Of a stretch of 7,837 nt of DNA, positions 1-6,551 are shown one piece after another. The position numbers and the translations under genes were made by a program. The stretch is from Vulcanimicrobiota bacterium (GTDB lineage Bacteria; Vulcanimicrobiota; Vulcanimicrobiia; Vulcanimicrobiales; Vulcanimicrobiaceae), in contig JAFAMK010000249.1 of the NCBI GenBank assembly GCA_019233415.1, forward strand, positions 1 to 7,837, in the 5' to 3' direction. How positions within the stretch are numbered: the first letter of the stretch is position 1; each line of letters starts with the position of its first letter. The notes under the pieces are model-generated. The model had not been told where the DNA came from. It did no database searches and saw only the letters and a list, made by a program, of their open reading frames with translations.

Positions 1-708
1 CATGTCGACGGTCTGCGGGAGATAGCTCATCCCGATCCCCTCGACCTTGTACGACTTCGGCGTGTCGCCGCTGTAGATCGAACCCTCCGGATCGGCGCCG
101 ACGACGACGATGTCGGGCTTCTTTTCCTTCAGGAAGCGCGCGGTTCCGGAGATCGTGCCGCCGGTTCCCATCCCGCTCACGAAGTGCGTGATCTTGCCGG
201 CCGTCTGCTCCCAAATCTCGGGACCGGTCGTCTTGTAGTGCGCGCCGGGGTTCTGCGCGTTGTGCCACTGGTCGGGCTGGACGGCGCCGGGAATCTCTGC
301 CGTCAGCCGGTTCGCCACGCCGTAGTACGACTCGGGCGAATCGCTCGGCACGTTCGTCGGCGTGACGACGACTTCGGCGCCGTACGCCTTGAGCAGGTCG
401 ATCTTCTCTTTCGACATCTTGTCCGGCATGACGAGGATGCAGCGGTAGCCGCGAATTGCCGCCGCCATCGCGAGGCCCGTCCCGGTGTTCCCCGAGGTCG
501 CCTCGATGATGGTCGCACCGGGCTTGATGATGCCGCGCGCCTCGGCGTCCTCGATCATCGCGACCGCCGCACGGTCCTTGACCGACCCGCCCGGATTGAC
601 GTACTCGACCTTCGCCAGCACCAGGCATTTCGCGTCGTCGATCACGCGGTGCAGTCTGACGAGCGGGGTATGGCCGACCGCGTCGAGGGCATTTTCGAAG
701 TACGTCAT
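1..708 (-). CDS. PLP-dependent cystathionine beta-synthase / cysteine synthase family protein (C-terminus beyond left edge)
   Basis: The 236 residues visible are the N-terminal two thirds of a fold-type II PLP enzyme that makes or rearranges the thioether/thiol bond of cysteine or cystathionine from an activated serine. Seen: GHTPLVRL at residues 12-19; the PLP-lysine motif NPGGSVKDR at 38-46 with K44 as the expected Schiff-base lysine; TSGNTG at 71-76, which grips the substrate carboxylate; and the phosphate loop GTGGT at 181-185. The stretch QWHNAQNPGAHYKTTGPEI (147-165) plus ADPEGS (205-210) and VEGIG (222-226) resembles cystathionine beta-synthase more than CysK; the missing C-terminus would show whether CBS domains follow. 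The start at 708 (MTYFENALD) matches the usual family N-terminus; an in-frame ATG at 741 would add 11 residues (MALTEPRPASG), and neither start has a clear Shine-Dalgarno. It is divergent from the DUF5069 gene. I am sure of the family, less so of CBS versus CysK. Confidence 0.93.
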   Translation of the reverse strand, partial: MTYFENALDAVGHTPLVRLHRVIDDAKCLVLAKVEYVNPGGSVKDRAAVAMIEDAEARGIIKPGATIIEATSGNTGTGLAMAAAIRGYRCILVMPDKMSKEKIDLLKAYGAEVVVTPTNVPSDSPESYYGVANRLTAEIPGAVQPDQWHNAQNPGAHYKTTGPEIWEQTAGKITHFVSGMGTGGTISGTARFLKEKKPDIVVVGADPEGSIYSGDTPKSYKVEGIGMSYLPQTVDM

Positions 709-826
709 TCCGGACGCAGGACGGGGTTCGGTGAGGGCCATAACTCGGGTCGCGTTCCGCAACTCCGGGAGGGCAGCCTGCGTCCTGGGAGTGCTACGGG
801 TCGCACGGGAGAGGGAAGGGACGACG
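709..826. promoter_or_regulatory. divergent intergenic region between the CBS-like and DUF5069 genes
   Basis: This 118-base gap separates two genes transcribed away from each other, so promoters for both are expected here (or, for the left gene, above position 741 if the upstream ATG is the true start). I see no convincing -35/-10 pair; the only slightly AT-rich spot is CATAAC at 739-744, and it lacks a good -35. A purine-rich stretch at 811-821 ending 5 bases before the ATG at 827 can serve as ribosome binding site for DUF5069. The promoter role is inferred from gene layout, not from motifs. Confidence 0.35.
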
Positions 827-1177
827 ATGGCCACCGATTTTAGGAACGGTGCGTTTCCGCGCCGGGGCCGCGAGGGGCTCGACGGCTATCTCTGGCTTGC
901 TCGCGTCTTCGACAAGGCGCGCGCGGCCCGCAACGGGACGATCTTCGACTACATCTATCCGTGCCCGATGGACCGCGGCGTGTTCGACCGCTGGGGAATC
1001 ACGTCGCGGATGTTCGACGCGGCGCTGGAGACGTGTCAGACCGACGACGAGATCCTCGGATGGATCAAGGCCCGTGTCCCCGACGCGCGGCGCGACGAGG
1101 CGAACCGGTGGCTGCTCGGAGAGAAGACCGTGGCCCTCGACCGCCAGGACGCCGAAGAGGGCTTCGTCCCGGCCTGA
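827..1177 (+). CDS. DUF5069 domain protein, 116 aa
   Basis: A small soluble protein of unknown function belonging to DUF5069. Recognised from the N-terminal pattern in which a short basic leader (FPRRGREGLDGY) is followed by LWLARVFDKARAARNGT (about residues 22-38), then a YIYPCPMDRGVFDRWGI segment (about 43-59) and a C-terminal 'DDEILGWIKARV' helix; this order and the roughly 115-residue length suit the family. There is no signal peptide, membrane segment or obvious catalytic motif. The ATG at 827 is preceded by a purine-rich AGGGA at 817-821, which supports this start; the reading frame stays open much further upstream, with an in-frame GTG at 791, but that sequence is not family-like. It is the first gene of the plus-strand run and is divergent from the CBS-like gene. 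The family call is firm, the function unknown. Confidence 0.85.
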   Translation: MATDFRNGAFPRRGREGLDGYLWLARVFDKARAARNGTIFDYIYPCPMDRGVFDRWGITSRMFDAALETCQTDDEILGWIKARVPDARRDEANRWLLGEKTVALDRQDAEEGFVPA

Positions 1178-1218
1178 CCCGCGCTCGGCGGGTTGACGTT
1201 TCGGCGAGCGCGAACGCG

Positions 1219-1572
1219 GTGCGCGTGATACGCGTGCGCTTCGCCGTCCTCGCCGTCACCGCCGCCGCCATGCTGGCCGGCTGCGGCGGCCCCGCCGTTC
1301 CGCCGGCACAGAACTATCCGTCGGTCCATGGGCGCGCGTACGACAGCGCGACGAATCAGCCCGTCGCCGGCGTCAACGTCGCCATCGCGACGATCCTCAC
1401 CGCGACGACCGCGAGCGACGGCACGTACAAGATCGTCAACATCCCGATCGGCCAGTACACGCTGAACGTCACGCCGCCGTCGGGCTACACCGCGCCGCTC
1501 CAGCCGCTCTACTCCGGCAGCCTCGCGGCCGGCGAGAACGTCACGATCGACATACCGCTCACCAAGCAGTAG
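1219..1572 (+). CDS. small lipoprotein with carboxypeptidase regulatory-like (CarboxypepD_reg) domain, 117 aa
   Basis: Predicted exported lipoprotein. The N-terminus (basic RVIRVRF, then a hydrophobic run AVLAVTAAAM) ends in the lipobox LAGC, with lipidated cysteine C22 if translation starts at the GTG at 1219. The mature part is a single beta-sandwich of the carboxypeptidase regulatory-like/TTR-like type: VHGRAYDSATNQPVAGVNV opens the fold, SDGTYKIVNIPIGQYTLNV is the diagnostic middle, and it closes near IDIPLTKQ. Such domains usually mediate protein or carbohydrate contacts on the cell surface and have no catalytic residues. The start is uncertain: in-frame GTGs lie at 1219, 1225 and 1234, no ATG comes before the lipobox, and no strong ribosome site is visible. 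Its TAG stop is followed with no gap by the GTG of the glycerate kinase, implying co-translation. The domain call is firm; the role is unknown. Confidence 0.78.
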   Translation: MRVIRVRFAVLAVTAAAMLAGCGGPAVPPAQNYPSVHGRAYDSATNQPVAGVNVAIATILTATTASDGTYKIVNIPIGQYTLNVTPPSGYTAPLQPLYSGSLAAGENVTIDIPLTKQ

Positions 1573-2660
1573 GTGCCGCTCCGCATCGTCGTCGCGCCGG
1601 ACAAGTTCAAGGGAAGTCTGGGCGCGGCCGACGTCGCCGCCGCGCTCGCGGACGGCGTGCGCGACGTCGTGCCGGACGCGATTTGCGTCCTCGTGCCGAT
1701 GGCCGACGGCGGCGACGGCACCGTCGGCGCCTTTCTCGCGGCGGGTGCGACGGCGCGGACCGCGCGCGTCAGCGGGCCGTACGGCGAGCCGGTCGACGCG
1801 ACGTACGCGCGCGACGGCGCGACGGCGATCATCGAGATGGCGGCGGCCTCCGGGCTCGCGCTCGTGCCGGACCGGCGCGAACCGCGGCGCGCGACGACGC
1901 GCGGGACCGGCGAGCTGCTGCGCGACGCGCTCGACGGCGGCGCAACGCGAATCGTCCTCGGGGTCGGCGGCAGCGCGACGACCGACGGCGGCGCCGGCGC
2001 GCTCGCCGCGCTCGGCGCGCGCTTCCTCGACGCCGACGGCGGCGTGCTCGACCCGGCGCCGGTCGCGCTCGCGCAGGTCGCCGCGATCGACCTGGGCGGG
2101 CTGGACCCGCGGCTGGACGCGGTCGACCTCGCCGTCGCCTGCGACGTGAACAACCCGCTGCTCGGGCCGCACGGCTCGGCGGCGGTCTACGCGCCGCAGA
2201 AGGGCGCCTCGCCGACGCGATGCGCGCGGCGACCGGGCGCGACCTGCGCGACCTCTCGGGCGCCGGCGCGGCCGGCGGCCTCGGCTGGGCGCTGGCGAGC
2301 GCCGCCGGGGCGCGGCTCGAACGCGGGGTCCGGCTCGTCGCCGAGGTGCGTGGGCTCGAAGGGGCGCTCACCGGCGCCGATTGGTGCTTCACCGGCGAGG
2401 GCCGGATCGACGAGCAGACGCTGCGCGGCAAGGTCGTCGACGGCGTCGCGGCGCTGGCGCGCGAGCGGCGCGTCCCCGTCGTCGCGTTCGGCGGCAGCAT
2501 CGACCTCGCAGTGGAAGCCGCGCTGCGCGCGCGCGGTGTGCGCTGCGTCCCGATCGTCCCGGGCCCGGCAACGCTGCGGGAAGCGATCGATCAGGGTGCC
2601 GCGAACCTGCGCGCAGCGGCCGCCCGCATCGCGGCGTTCCTGCCGCGCTCAGGAGGCTGA
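1573..2660 (+). pseudogene. glycerate kinase (GarK/GlxK family), disrupted by a frame change with an internal deletion near 2203-2220
   Basis: Glycerate kinase phosphorylates glycerate with ATP to a phosphoglycerate, linking glyoxylate, serine or sugar-acid breakdown to glycolysis. From the GTG at 1573 the frame encodes a canonical start (LRIVVAPDKFKGSL), then MADGGDGT (residues 43-50), GVGGSATTDGG (130-140) and CDVNNPLLG (190-198), up to YAPQKGASP at about 214. After that the frame turns to arginine/proline-rich nonsense, while the family sequence resumes one frame over from about 2211: ADAMRAATGRDLRDLSGAGAAGG, then TGEGRIDEQTLRGK and a family-like C-terminus ending at the TGA at 2658-2660. 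Joined, the two parts give about 362 residues against a usual 375-380, with the loss between QKGAS and the 'ATGRD' helix. So this is not a simple one-base error: roughly 16 codons plus a frame unit are missing. It could be a real inactivating deletion or an assembly/read collapse. It abuts the lipoprotein gene upstream and carries the ribosome site of the next gene at its end. Confidence 0.88.
2651..2656 (+). promoter_or_regulatory. consensus Shine-Dalgarno AGGAGG for the gene at 2664
   Basis: A perfect AGGAGG lies in the last codons of the glycerate kinase frame, 7 bases before the ATG at 2664. It fixes that start and shows that this organism can use classical ribosome binding sites, although most starts in this window lack one. 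Confidence 0.85.
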
Positions 2661-2663
2661 CCG

Positions 2664-3431
2664 ATGCTCGCGTCTCTACTCGCCGCTGCGGTCGCGGCCG
2701 CACCGCTCCTCGCCGCGTCGCCGCTCGACACGGACCACGCGGCCGTGCTGTACGCGCTCCAGAACGACGTCGGCGGCGGATGCCCGCCGGACGTGACGCG
2801 CAAGGCCGCGCATGACGCGTCGATTCGTTCGCTCGGGCACGTCGGCGGCGACGACGTCGTCCTCGCGTCGGTCGAGAGCCCGTGCATCTGCGGCGCGCAG
2901 AACTGCCCGTACTACGTCATCCGCCTGACGGCAGGGAACCCGCGCGTGCTGCTCTCGACGTTCGGGATCAGCGCGCGCACGCGCGCCGAGTCGCCGCTGC
3001 CGCGGATCGTCGTCGACGCGCACGACAGCGCGCTGGTCGTCGACGAGACGACCTACGCCTACCGTGACGGAAAATACGTCGGCGTCGACTCGGTGCGCGT
3101 GCGCGCGAGCGACAACGCGCGCAAACCACAAGAAGTCCCGGTGCGTTTCGCCGCCGGCGCGTCGTCGGCGCGGCTCAGCGGCAGCATCGCGAACGGCTGG
3201 TTCGACACATACACCTTCGCGGCCGGCAAAGGCCAGAAGGTTCAGGTCGACGGCGTTTCGTCGAAGGCGCACCTGACGCTGACGCTGTTCGGCGGGCCCG
3301 ACGTCATCACGTCGCGCCCGCTCACGCCGGGGGTTCCCTTCACGCTGCCGAAGTCGACGACGTACCGGCTGATGGTCGACTGCGACGCCGACCACGACAC
3401 GCCGTACGCGCTGACGCTCGCGATCCGCTAA
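2664..3431 (+). CDS. secreted protein with a central Cys cluster and a C-terminal PPC-like beta domain, 255 aa
   Basis: Not a named family that I recognise. Seen: a short hydrophobic N-terminus (MLASLLAAAVAAAPLLAAS) that fits a signal peptide with cleavage near residue 19, weak in positive charge; a central domain with C40 and a cluster ESPCICGAQNC (residues 71-81, C74/C76/C81), followed by alternating beta-type sequence and YAYRDGKYVGV; then from about residue 162 a C-terminal region RFAAGASSARLSG...FDTYTFAAGKGQKVQVDGV...LTLTLFGG...TTYRLMVDCDAD...PYALTLAI, which has the pattern of bacterial pre-peptidase C-terminal (PPC) beta-sandwich domains. The cysteines suggest disulfides or a metal site outside the cytoplasm. 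The start is set by a perfect AGGAGG 7 bases upstream. It follows the broken glycerate kinase by 3 bases and overlaps the convergent minus-strand gene by 4 bases. Export and the PPC-like assignment are inferences from sequence pattern. Confidence 0.72.
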   Translation: MLASLLAAAVAAAPLLAASPLDTDHAAVLYALQNDVGGGCPPDVTRKAAHDASIRSLGHVGGDDVVLASVESPCICGAQNCPYYVIRLTAGNPRVLLSTFGISARTRAESPLPRIVVDAHDSALVVDETTYAYRDGKYVGVDSVRVRASDNARKPQEVPVRFAAGASSARLSGSIANGWFDTYTFAAGKGQKVQVDGVSSKAHLTLTLFGGPDVITSRPLTPGVPFTLPKSTTYRLMVDCDADHDTPYALTLAIR

Positions 3432-3979
3432 ACCGCCTCGTAGCGCGCGATCGCGACGACAACGCCGTCGCGGTAGAAAAACCACATCTCGGCATTCGAG
3501 ATCTCGGCTGGGACCGGCTGGTAGCGCACGACCATGAAGTCGCACAGGTGCTTCGCGCGTCCCGGCCCGAGCGCGCGCTCGACGGCCGCGCGCGTGCTAC
3601 CGAGCCCGAGTGCGCCGGCGCGCGGCGCCGCGCGCAGCACTGCGACGGCGCGCGGCGGCGCATCCGCCGCGACGACCGCCGTGAACGCCTCTTCGAGCGC
3701 TTCACTGCCGGCGTGCAGCACGACAGCGTGCGCCGAGGGCGCGCGCGCGAGCGCGTACACGTTCCGCGAGCGGCCGTCGGCGACGACGGTCAGGTCGGCG
3801 AGGACCGCGCCGGAGAAGCCGGCGGCCGCAAAGCGCGTGCCGCTCGTCGGAGTGACGGGGACGAGCGCCGCGCTGTCCTGCGCGCCGGTCCACGGGCGGA
3901 ACGCCGGCGCGGCGCAGCGCACGGCGGGGATCGTGCGCGTCCACGCGGCGAGCGCGGCGTCCGGTGTCGCGGTGCTCAT
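3428..3979 (-). CDS. uncharacterised 183-aa protein, last gene of the rapZ-yvcK operon
   Basis: I do not recognise the family. The product has no signal peptide or membrane segment. Two cysteines are visible (C22 and C146). Residues 126-140 (GLGSTRAAVERALGP) resemble the 'G-T-xx-V-xxx-LG-P' helix of SmpA/OmlA/BamE-like folds, and the C-terminus MWFFYRDGVVVAIARYEAV (165-183) could be the matching beta strands; this is a pattern resemblance only. The start ATG at 3979 overlaps the yvcK stop as ATGA and has no Shine-Dalgarno of its own, so translation probably depends on coupling to yvcK. That overlap is the best evidence that the gene is real. Its TAG overlaps the end of the convergent plus-strand gene by 4 bases. 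In many Gram-positive genomes whiA sits at this position; this protein is far too short for WhiA and shares no visible WhiA feature. Confidence 0.75.
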   Translation of the reverse strand: MSTATPDAALAAWTRTIPAVRCAAPAFRPWTGAQDSAALVPVTPTSGTRFAAAGFSGAVLADLTVVADGRSRNVYALARAPSAHAVVLHAGSEALEEAFTAVVAADAPPRAVAVLRAAPRAGALGLGSTRAAVERALGPGRAKHLCDFMVVRYQPVPAEISNAEMWFFYRDGVVVAIARYEAV

Positions 3980-5322
3980 GCGGTCGCCGCCGGCGTGGGG
4001 TTTTGGCGGAAGCGCACGTACGAGGCGCGTTCGGCGACGGCTTCGTCGATGATCCCGACGACGACGGCTGCGAGCCGGTCGCTGTCGTGGCGGACGGTCA
4101 CGGTTTCGCTGATCACGTTGGCGCGCACGACCTTCACGCCGAGCGCGCGCAACGCCTCGTCGTCGATCGCGACCGGCAACTGGCCCTCTTCGGCATATGC
4201 TTCGCGCAGCTTGCGGGGCAGCTCGTCGTTGACGATCACGACGTCGCAAATCTTCCCGCCGCTGCCCTGCAGCAGCGCGCGCACGTGCGCCGACGCAGTG
4301 TAGCCGTCGGTCTCGCCCGGCTGCGTCATCACGTTGCAGACGTAGACTTTCACCGCGCTGCTGGCCTCGATCTCTCGGCCGATGCGGTCGACGAGCAGGT
4401 TCGGCATGATCGAGGTGTAGAGCGAACCCGGCCCGAGTATGATCGCGTCGGCCTCGCGAATCGCGGCGATCACCTCGTCGAGCGGCGCGGCGAACGGCGG
4501 ATCGAGCGAGACTTCTTCGATCGTGCCGCGCGCCTCCGTGATCCGCGACTCGCCTTCGACGACGCGCCCGTCGGAAAGCCGCGCGACGAGCCGTGCGACG
4601 GCGAGCGTCGAGGGCAGGACGCGCCCTTTGACGTTCAGCACGCGGCTCGACACCTTGATCGCCTCGTCGAAGTTTCCGGTGACGCCGGTCATCGCGGCCA
4701 GGAAGAGGTTCCCGAACGAGTGGCCGGTGAGCCCTTCGCCTTCCTGGAAGCGGTAGCGGAAGAGTTCGGTGACCAGCGCTTCGTCGTCGGCGAGCGCGAC
4801 CAGACAGTTGCGGATGTCGCCCGGCGGCAGGACGCCGAGTTCTTTCTGCAGCCGTCCCGACGAGCCGCCGTCGTCGCTGACCGTGACGACCGCGGTGAGG
4901 TTCGTCGTGATGCGCTTGAGCCCGCGCAGCATCGTCGAGAGCCCGGTGCCGCCGCCGACCGCGACGATGCGGTAGCCGCGGTTGAGCTGGCGCTCGCGGA
5001 TCGCGTCGATGACGTTCTCGGTCCCGTACGGTGCGACCGCGGTGACGATCGCGTTGAGCCAGCGCCAGATGCCGAGCGCGACGAGCAGCGCGCCGGTGAT
5101 CATGAAGCCCCATGAGAGGTAGCCGGGTGGGAAGAAATCGGCGACGAGCCAGTCGACGAACTCGTTGATCCGCAGCGACGTTCCTTCGTCGGTCAGGTAG
5201 CGCGAGACGCCGTTGACGAACAGCGCCGCGCCGAGGACCGCCAGAACCAGCCAGCGCTTGACGCCGAGCCCGGGGAGGAGCCAGCGCGCGAGGTGCAGGG
5301 AGCGGCGCATGCGGTTGCTCAT
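3976..5322 (-). CDS. yvcK: YvcK family UDP-GlcNAc-binding gluconeogenesis factor with two N-terminal membrane helices, 448 aa
   Basis: YvcK (CofD-like fold) binds UDP-N-acetylglucosamine and, in Bacillus and mycobacteria, adjusts peptidoglycan precursor synthesis and growth on gluconeogenic carbon sources. Seen: VAVGGGTGLSTMLRGLK (residues 120-136), VTVSDDGGSSGRLQKELG (146-163) with LPPGDIRNCLVAL (165-177), TGHSFGNLFLAAMT (199-212), IILGPGSLYTSIMPNLLV (294-311), and CNVMTQPGETDGYTASAHV (329-347), all hallmarks of the family. Before this domain are two hydrophobic segments, about residues 23-40 and 68-90, so the catalytic-like domain is probably held at the inner face of the membrane; B. subtilis YvcK has no such extension. 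The start MSNRM at 5322 overlaps the rapZ stop by ATGA, supporting co-translation. A later internal start would delete the membrane part but is not needed. The family call is very secure. Confidence 0.96.
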   Translation of the reverse strand: MSNRMRRSLHLARWLLPGLGVKRWLVLAVLGAALFVNGVSRYLTDEGTSLRINEFVDWLVADFFPPGYLSWGFMITGALLVALGIWRWLNAIVTAVAPYGTENVIDAIRERQLNRGYRIVAVGGGTGLSTMLRGLKRITTNLTAVVTVSDDGGSSGRLQKELGVLPPGDIRNCLVALADDEALVTELFRYRFQEGEGLTGHSFGNLFLAAMTGVTGNFDEAIKVSSRVLNVKGRVLPSTLAVARLVARLSDGRVVEGESRITEARGTIEEVSLDPPFAAPLDEVIAAIREADAIILGPGSLYTSIMPNLLVDRIGREIEASSAVKVYVCNVMTQPGETDGYTASAHVRALLQGSGGKICDVVIVNDELPRKLREAYAEEGQLPVAIDDEALRALGVKVVRANVISETVTVRHDSDRLAAVVVGIIDEAVAERASYVRFRQNPTPAATA

Positions 5323-6173
5323 CGGTTCACGTCTCTTGCGTCGAACGTCGCCAGGACGCCGGTCGTCTCGCTGAGGTGCCGCTGGAGGCGCCGGCCCAGG
5401 TAGACGCTGCGGTGGCGGCCGCCGGTGCACCCGATCGCGACCGTCACCTGCGATTTTCCCTCGTGCTCGTAGCGCGGAACGAGGAAGTCGATCAGCGGGA
5501 ACAGCCGCGCCAGAAAGCTTTCGGTGTCGGGAATCGCTTCGAGGTATGCGGCGACGGGCGCGTCGGCACCCGTCAGTTCGCGCAGCCCCTCGACGTAGTT
5601 CGGATTGGGGAGGAAGCGAACGTCGAGGACGAGGTCGGCGTCGAGCGGGAGCCCGTATTTGAAGCCGAACGCGACGATCGCGACCCGCAGCCGGCGCGCG
5701 TCGGCGCCCGCGAACGTCTGGCCGATGCGGTCCTTGAGCTGGCCGAGCGTCATGCGCGTCGTGTCCCAGACGACGTTCGCACGGTCGCGCAGCGCGGCAA
5801 GCGACGCGCGCTCGGCGCCGATCGCCTCGGCGAGCCCGGCGCCGTTCTCGCCGTACGGGTGGCGGCGGCGGGTCTCGCTGTAGCGGCGGATCAGCGTCTC
5901 GTCCTCGGCGTCGAGGAAGAGCAGGTCGATGTGCACGCCGGCCGCGTCCAGCTCGTCGAGCGCGGCGACGGCGTCGCCGAACGGCCCGAGGGTGCGCACG
6001 TCGAGTGCAATTGCCGCGTTCGCGTAGCCGGCTTCTTCGGCGAGCGCGACGAATGGACGTGCGAGGACCGGCGGCGCATTGTCGAGGCACGCGAAGCCAA
6101 AGTCCTCGAGCGATTTCATCGCCTGACTCTTGCCCGCACCCGAGAGCCCCGTTACGATGACAAGACGGCGCAT
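5319..6173 (-). CDS. rapZ: RapZ (YvcJ family) P-loop nucleotide-binding RNase adapter protein, 284 aa
   Basis: RapZ has an N-terminal kinase-like P-loop domain and a C-terminal domain that in E. coli senses glucosamine-6-phosphate and hands the GlmZ small RNA to RNase E. In Gram-positives the homologue YvcJ binds nucleotides and is encoded next to yvcK. Seen: the Walker A motif TGLSGAGKSQA (residues 8-18), EDFGFACLDNAP (23-34), the LLFLDAEDETLIRRYSETRRRHP block (84-106), DTTRMTLGQLKDRI (137-150), and in the C-terminal domain DVRFLPNPNYVEGLRELTG (184-202) and the conserved VAIGCTGGRHRSVYL (245-259). Length matches the family. The start at 6173 gives the standard MRRLVIVTGLSG N-terminus. It is first in the operon rapZ-yvcK-small protein, with an ATGA overlap to yvcK. 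Upstream there is no untranslated space: the divergent DUF2203 ATG begins at the very next base. Confidence 0.97.
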   Translation of the reverse strand: MRRLVIVTGLSGAGKSQAMKSLEDFGFACLDNAPPVLARPFVALAEEAGYANAAIALDVRTLGPFGDAVAALDELDAAGVHIDLLFLDAEDETLIRRYSETRRRHPYGENGAGLAEAIGAERASLAALRDRANVVWDTTRMTLGQLKDRIGQTFAGADARRLRVAIVAFGFKYGLPLDADLVLDVRFLPNPNYVEGLRELTGADAPVAAYLEAIPDTESFLARLFPLIDFLVPRYEHEGKSQVTVAIGCTGGRHRSVYLGRRLQRHLSETTGVLATFDARDVNR

Positions 6174-6176
6174 ATG
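6171..6176. other. CATATG junction: back-to-back divergent start codons of rapZ and the DUF2203 gene
   Basis: The rapZ ATG occupies 6173-6171 on the minus strand and the DUF2203 ATG 6174-6176 on the plus strand, so no base lies between them. Both starts give the expected family N-terminus. Any 5' leader or promoter of either gene must lie inside the coding sequence of the other, unless the transcripts are leaderless. Confidence 0.8.
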
Positions 6177-6551
6177 AAGCTCTTTTCTGCCGAGAAAGCG
6201 AACGCCCTCATCCCCGTGCTGGAGCCCCTGCTGGAGGAGCTCTGGGGGAAGCGTCGCGACCTCGCGATCCGATTGCTCGAGACCGACCCGGCGCTGCGCG
6301 CCGGCAGGCCCGACGTCGCCCGCGAGCGCCGCCGCTCGCGCGCATTCACCGAGCTGAAGGCCGAAATCGTGCGCCTCATCAACCGGATCGAGGCGCACGG
6401 CTGCGTCGTGAAGGACCTCGACCTCGGGCTGCTCGACTTCCCCTCGATGCGGGAGGGCCGGCCCGTCTACCTGTGCTGGAAAGCGGGCGAGTCCGAGCTC
6501 ACCCACTGGCACGGCACGGACGAAAGCTTCCACGACCGCAAGCCTTTATAA
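6174..6551 (+). CDS. DUF2203 family protein, 125 aa
   Basis: A small soluble protein of unknown function. The diagnostic DUF2203 pattern is complete: MKLFSAEKANALIPVLEPLL at the N-terminus, a charged helical middle that may form a coiled coil, then GCVVKDLDLGLLDFPSMREG (residues 82-101), VYLCWKAGE (103-111) and LTHWHGTDESFHDRKPL to the end. The conserved Cys, His and Trp near the C-terminus suggest a metal or ligand site, but no activity is established for the family as far as I know. The start at 6174 is the only one that gives the family N-terminus; no Shine-Dalgarno is visible upstream. It is divergent from rapZ with zero spacing and ends in TAA at 6549-6551, inside a long hairpin. Its neighbours do not reveal its job. 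Confidence 0.9.
   Translation: MKLFSAEKANALIPVLEPLLEELWGKRRDLAIRLLETDPALRAGRPDVARERRRSRAFTELKAEIVRLINRIEAHGCVVKDLDLGLLDFPSMREGRPVYLCWKAGESELTHWHGTDESFHDRKPL

Noticed and set aside
184..843. Long open frame on the plus strand, antisense to the CBS-like gene
   Set aside because: It is arginine-rich, has no family features, and the opposite strand encodes a clear PLP enzyme; a GC-rich shadow frame.
1178..1192. Short GC hairpin CCCGC/GCGGG right after the DUF5069 stop, a possible terminator
   Set aside because: The stem is only 5 bp with no T-run; in GC-rich DNA such stems are expected by chance.
1193..1231. TTGACG as -35 with TGATAC as -10, a possible promoter for the lipoprotein gene
   Set aside because: The spacer would be 27 bases, far from 16-18, and there is no other -10 at the right distance.
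1036..2172. Long minus-strand open frame opposite the DUF5069, lipoprotein and glycerate kinase genes
   Set aside because: The composition (RRRAD repeats) is typical of a shadow frame; the plus strand carries conserved motifs over the same stretch.
2203..2220. Programmed ribosomal frameshift in the glycerate kinase
   Set aside because: There is no slippery heptamer or obvious stimulator, and about 16 conserved codons are missing as well, which frameshifting would not explain.
1573..2796. Reading the glycerate kinase as an intact 407-residue protein in its initial frame
   Set aside because: After about residue 214 the sequence loses all family motifs and becomes Arg/Pro/Ser-rich, while the family C-terminus is found in another frame.
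2676..3545. 289-codon minus-strand open frame opposite the secreted protein gene
   Set aside because: It is arginine/valine/aspartate-rich shadow sequence; the plus strand has a consensus Shine-Dalgarno, a signal peptide and domain patterns.
3964..5115. Long plus-strand open frame opposite yvcK
   Set aside because: It is the low-complexity antisense image of a strongly conserved gene; no recognisable domain.
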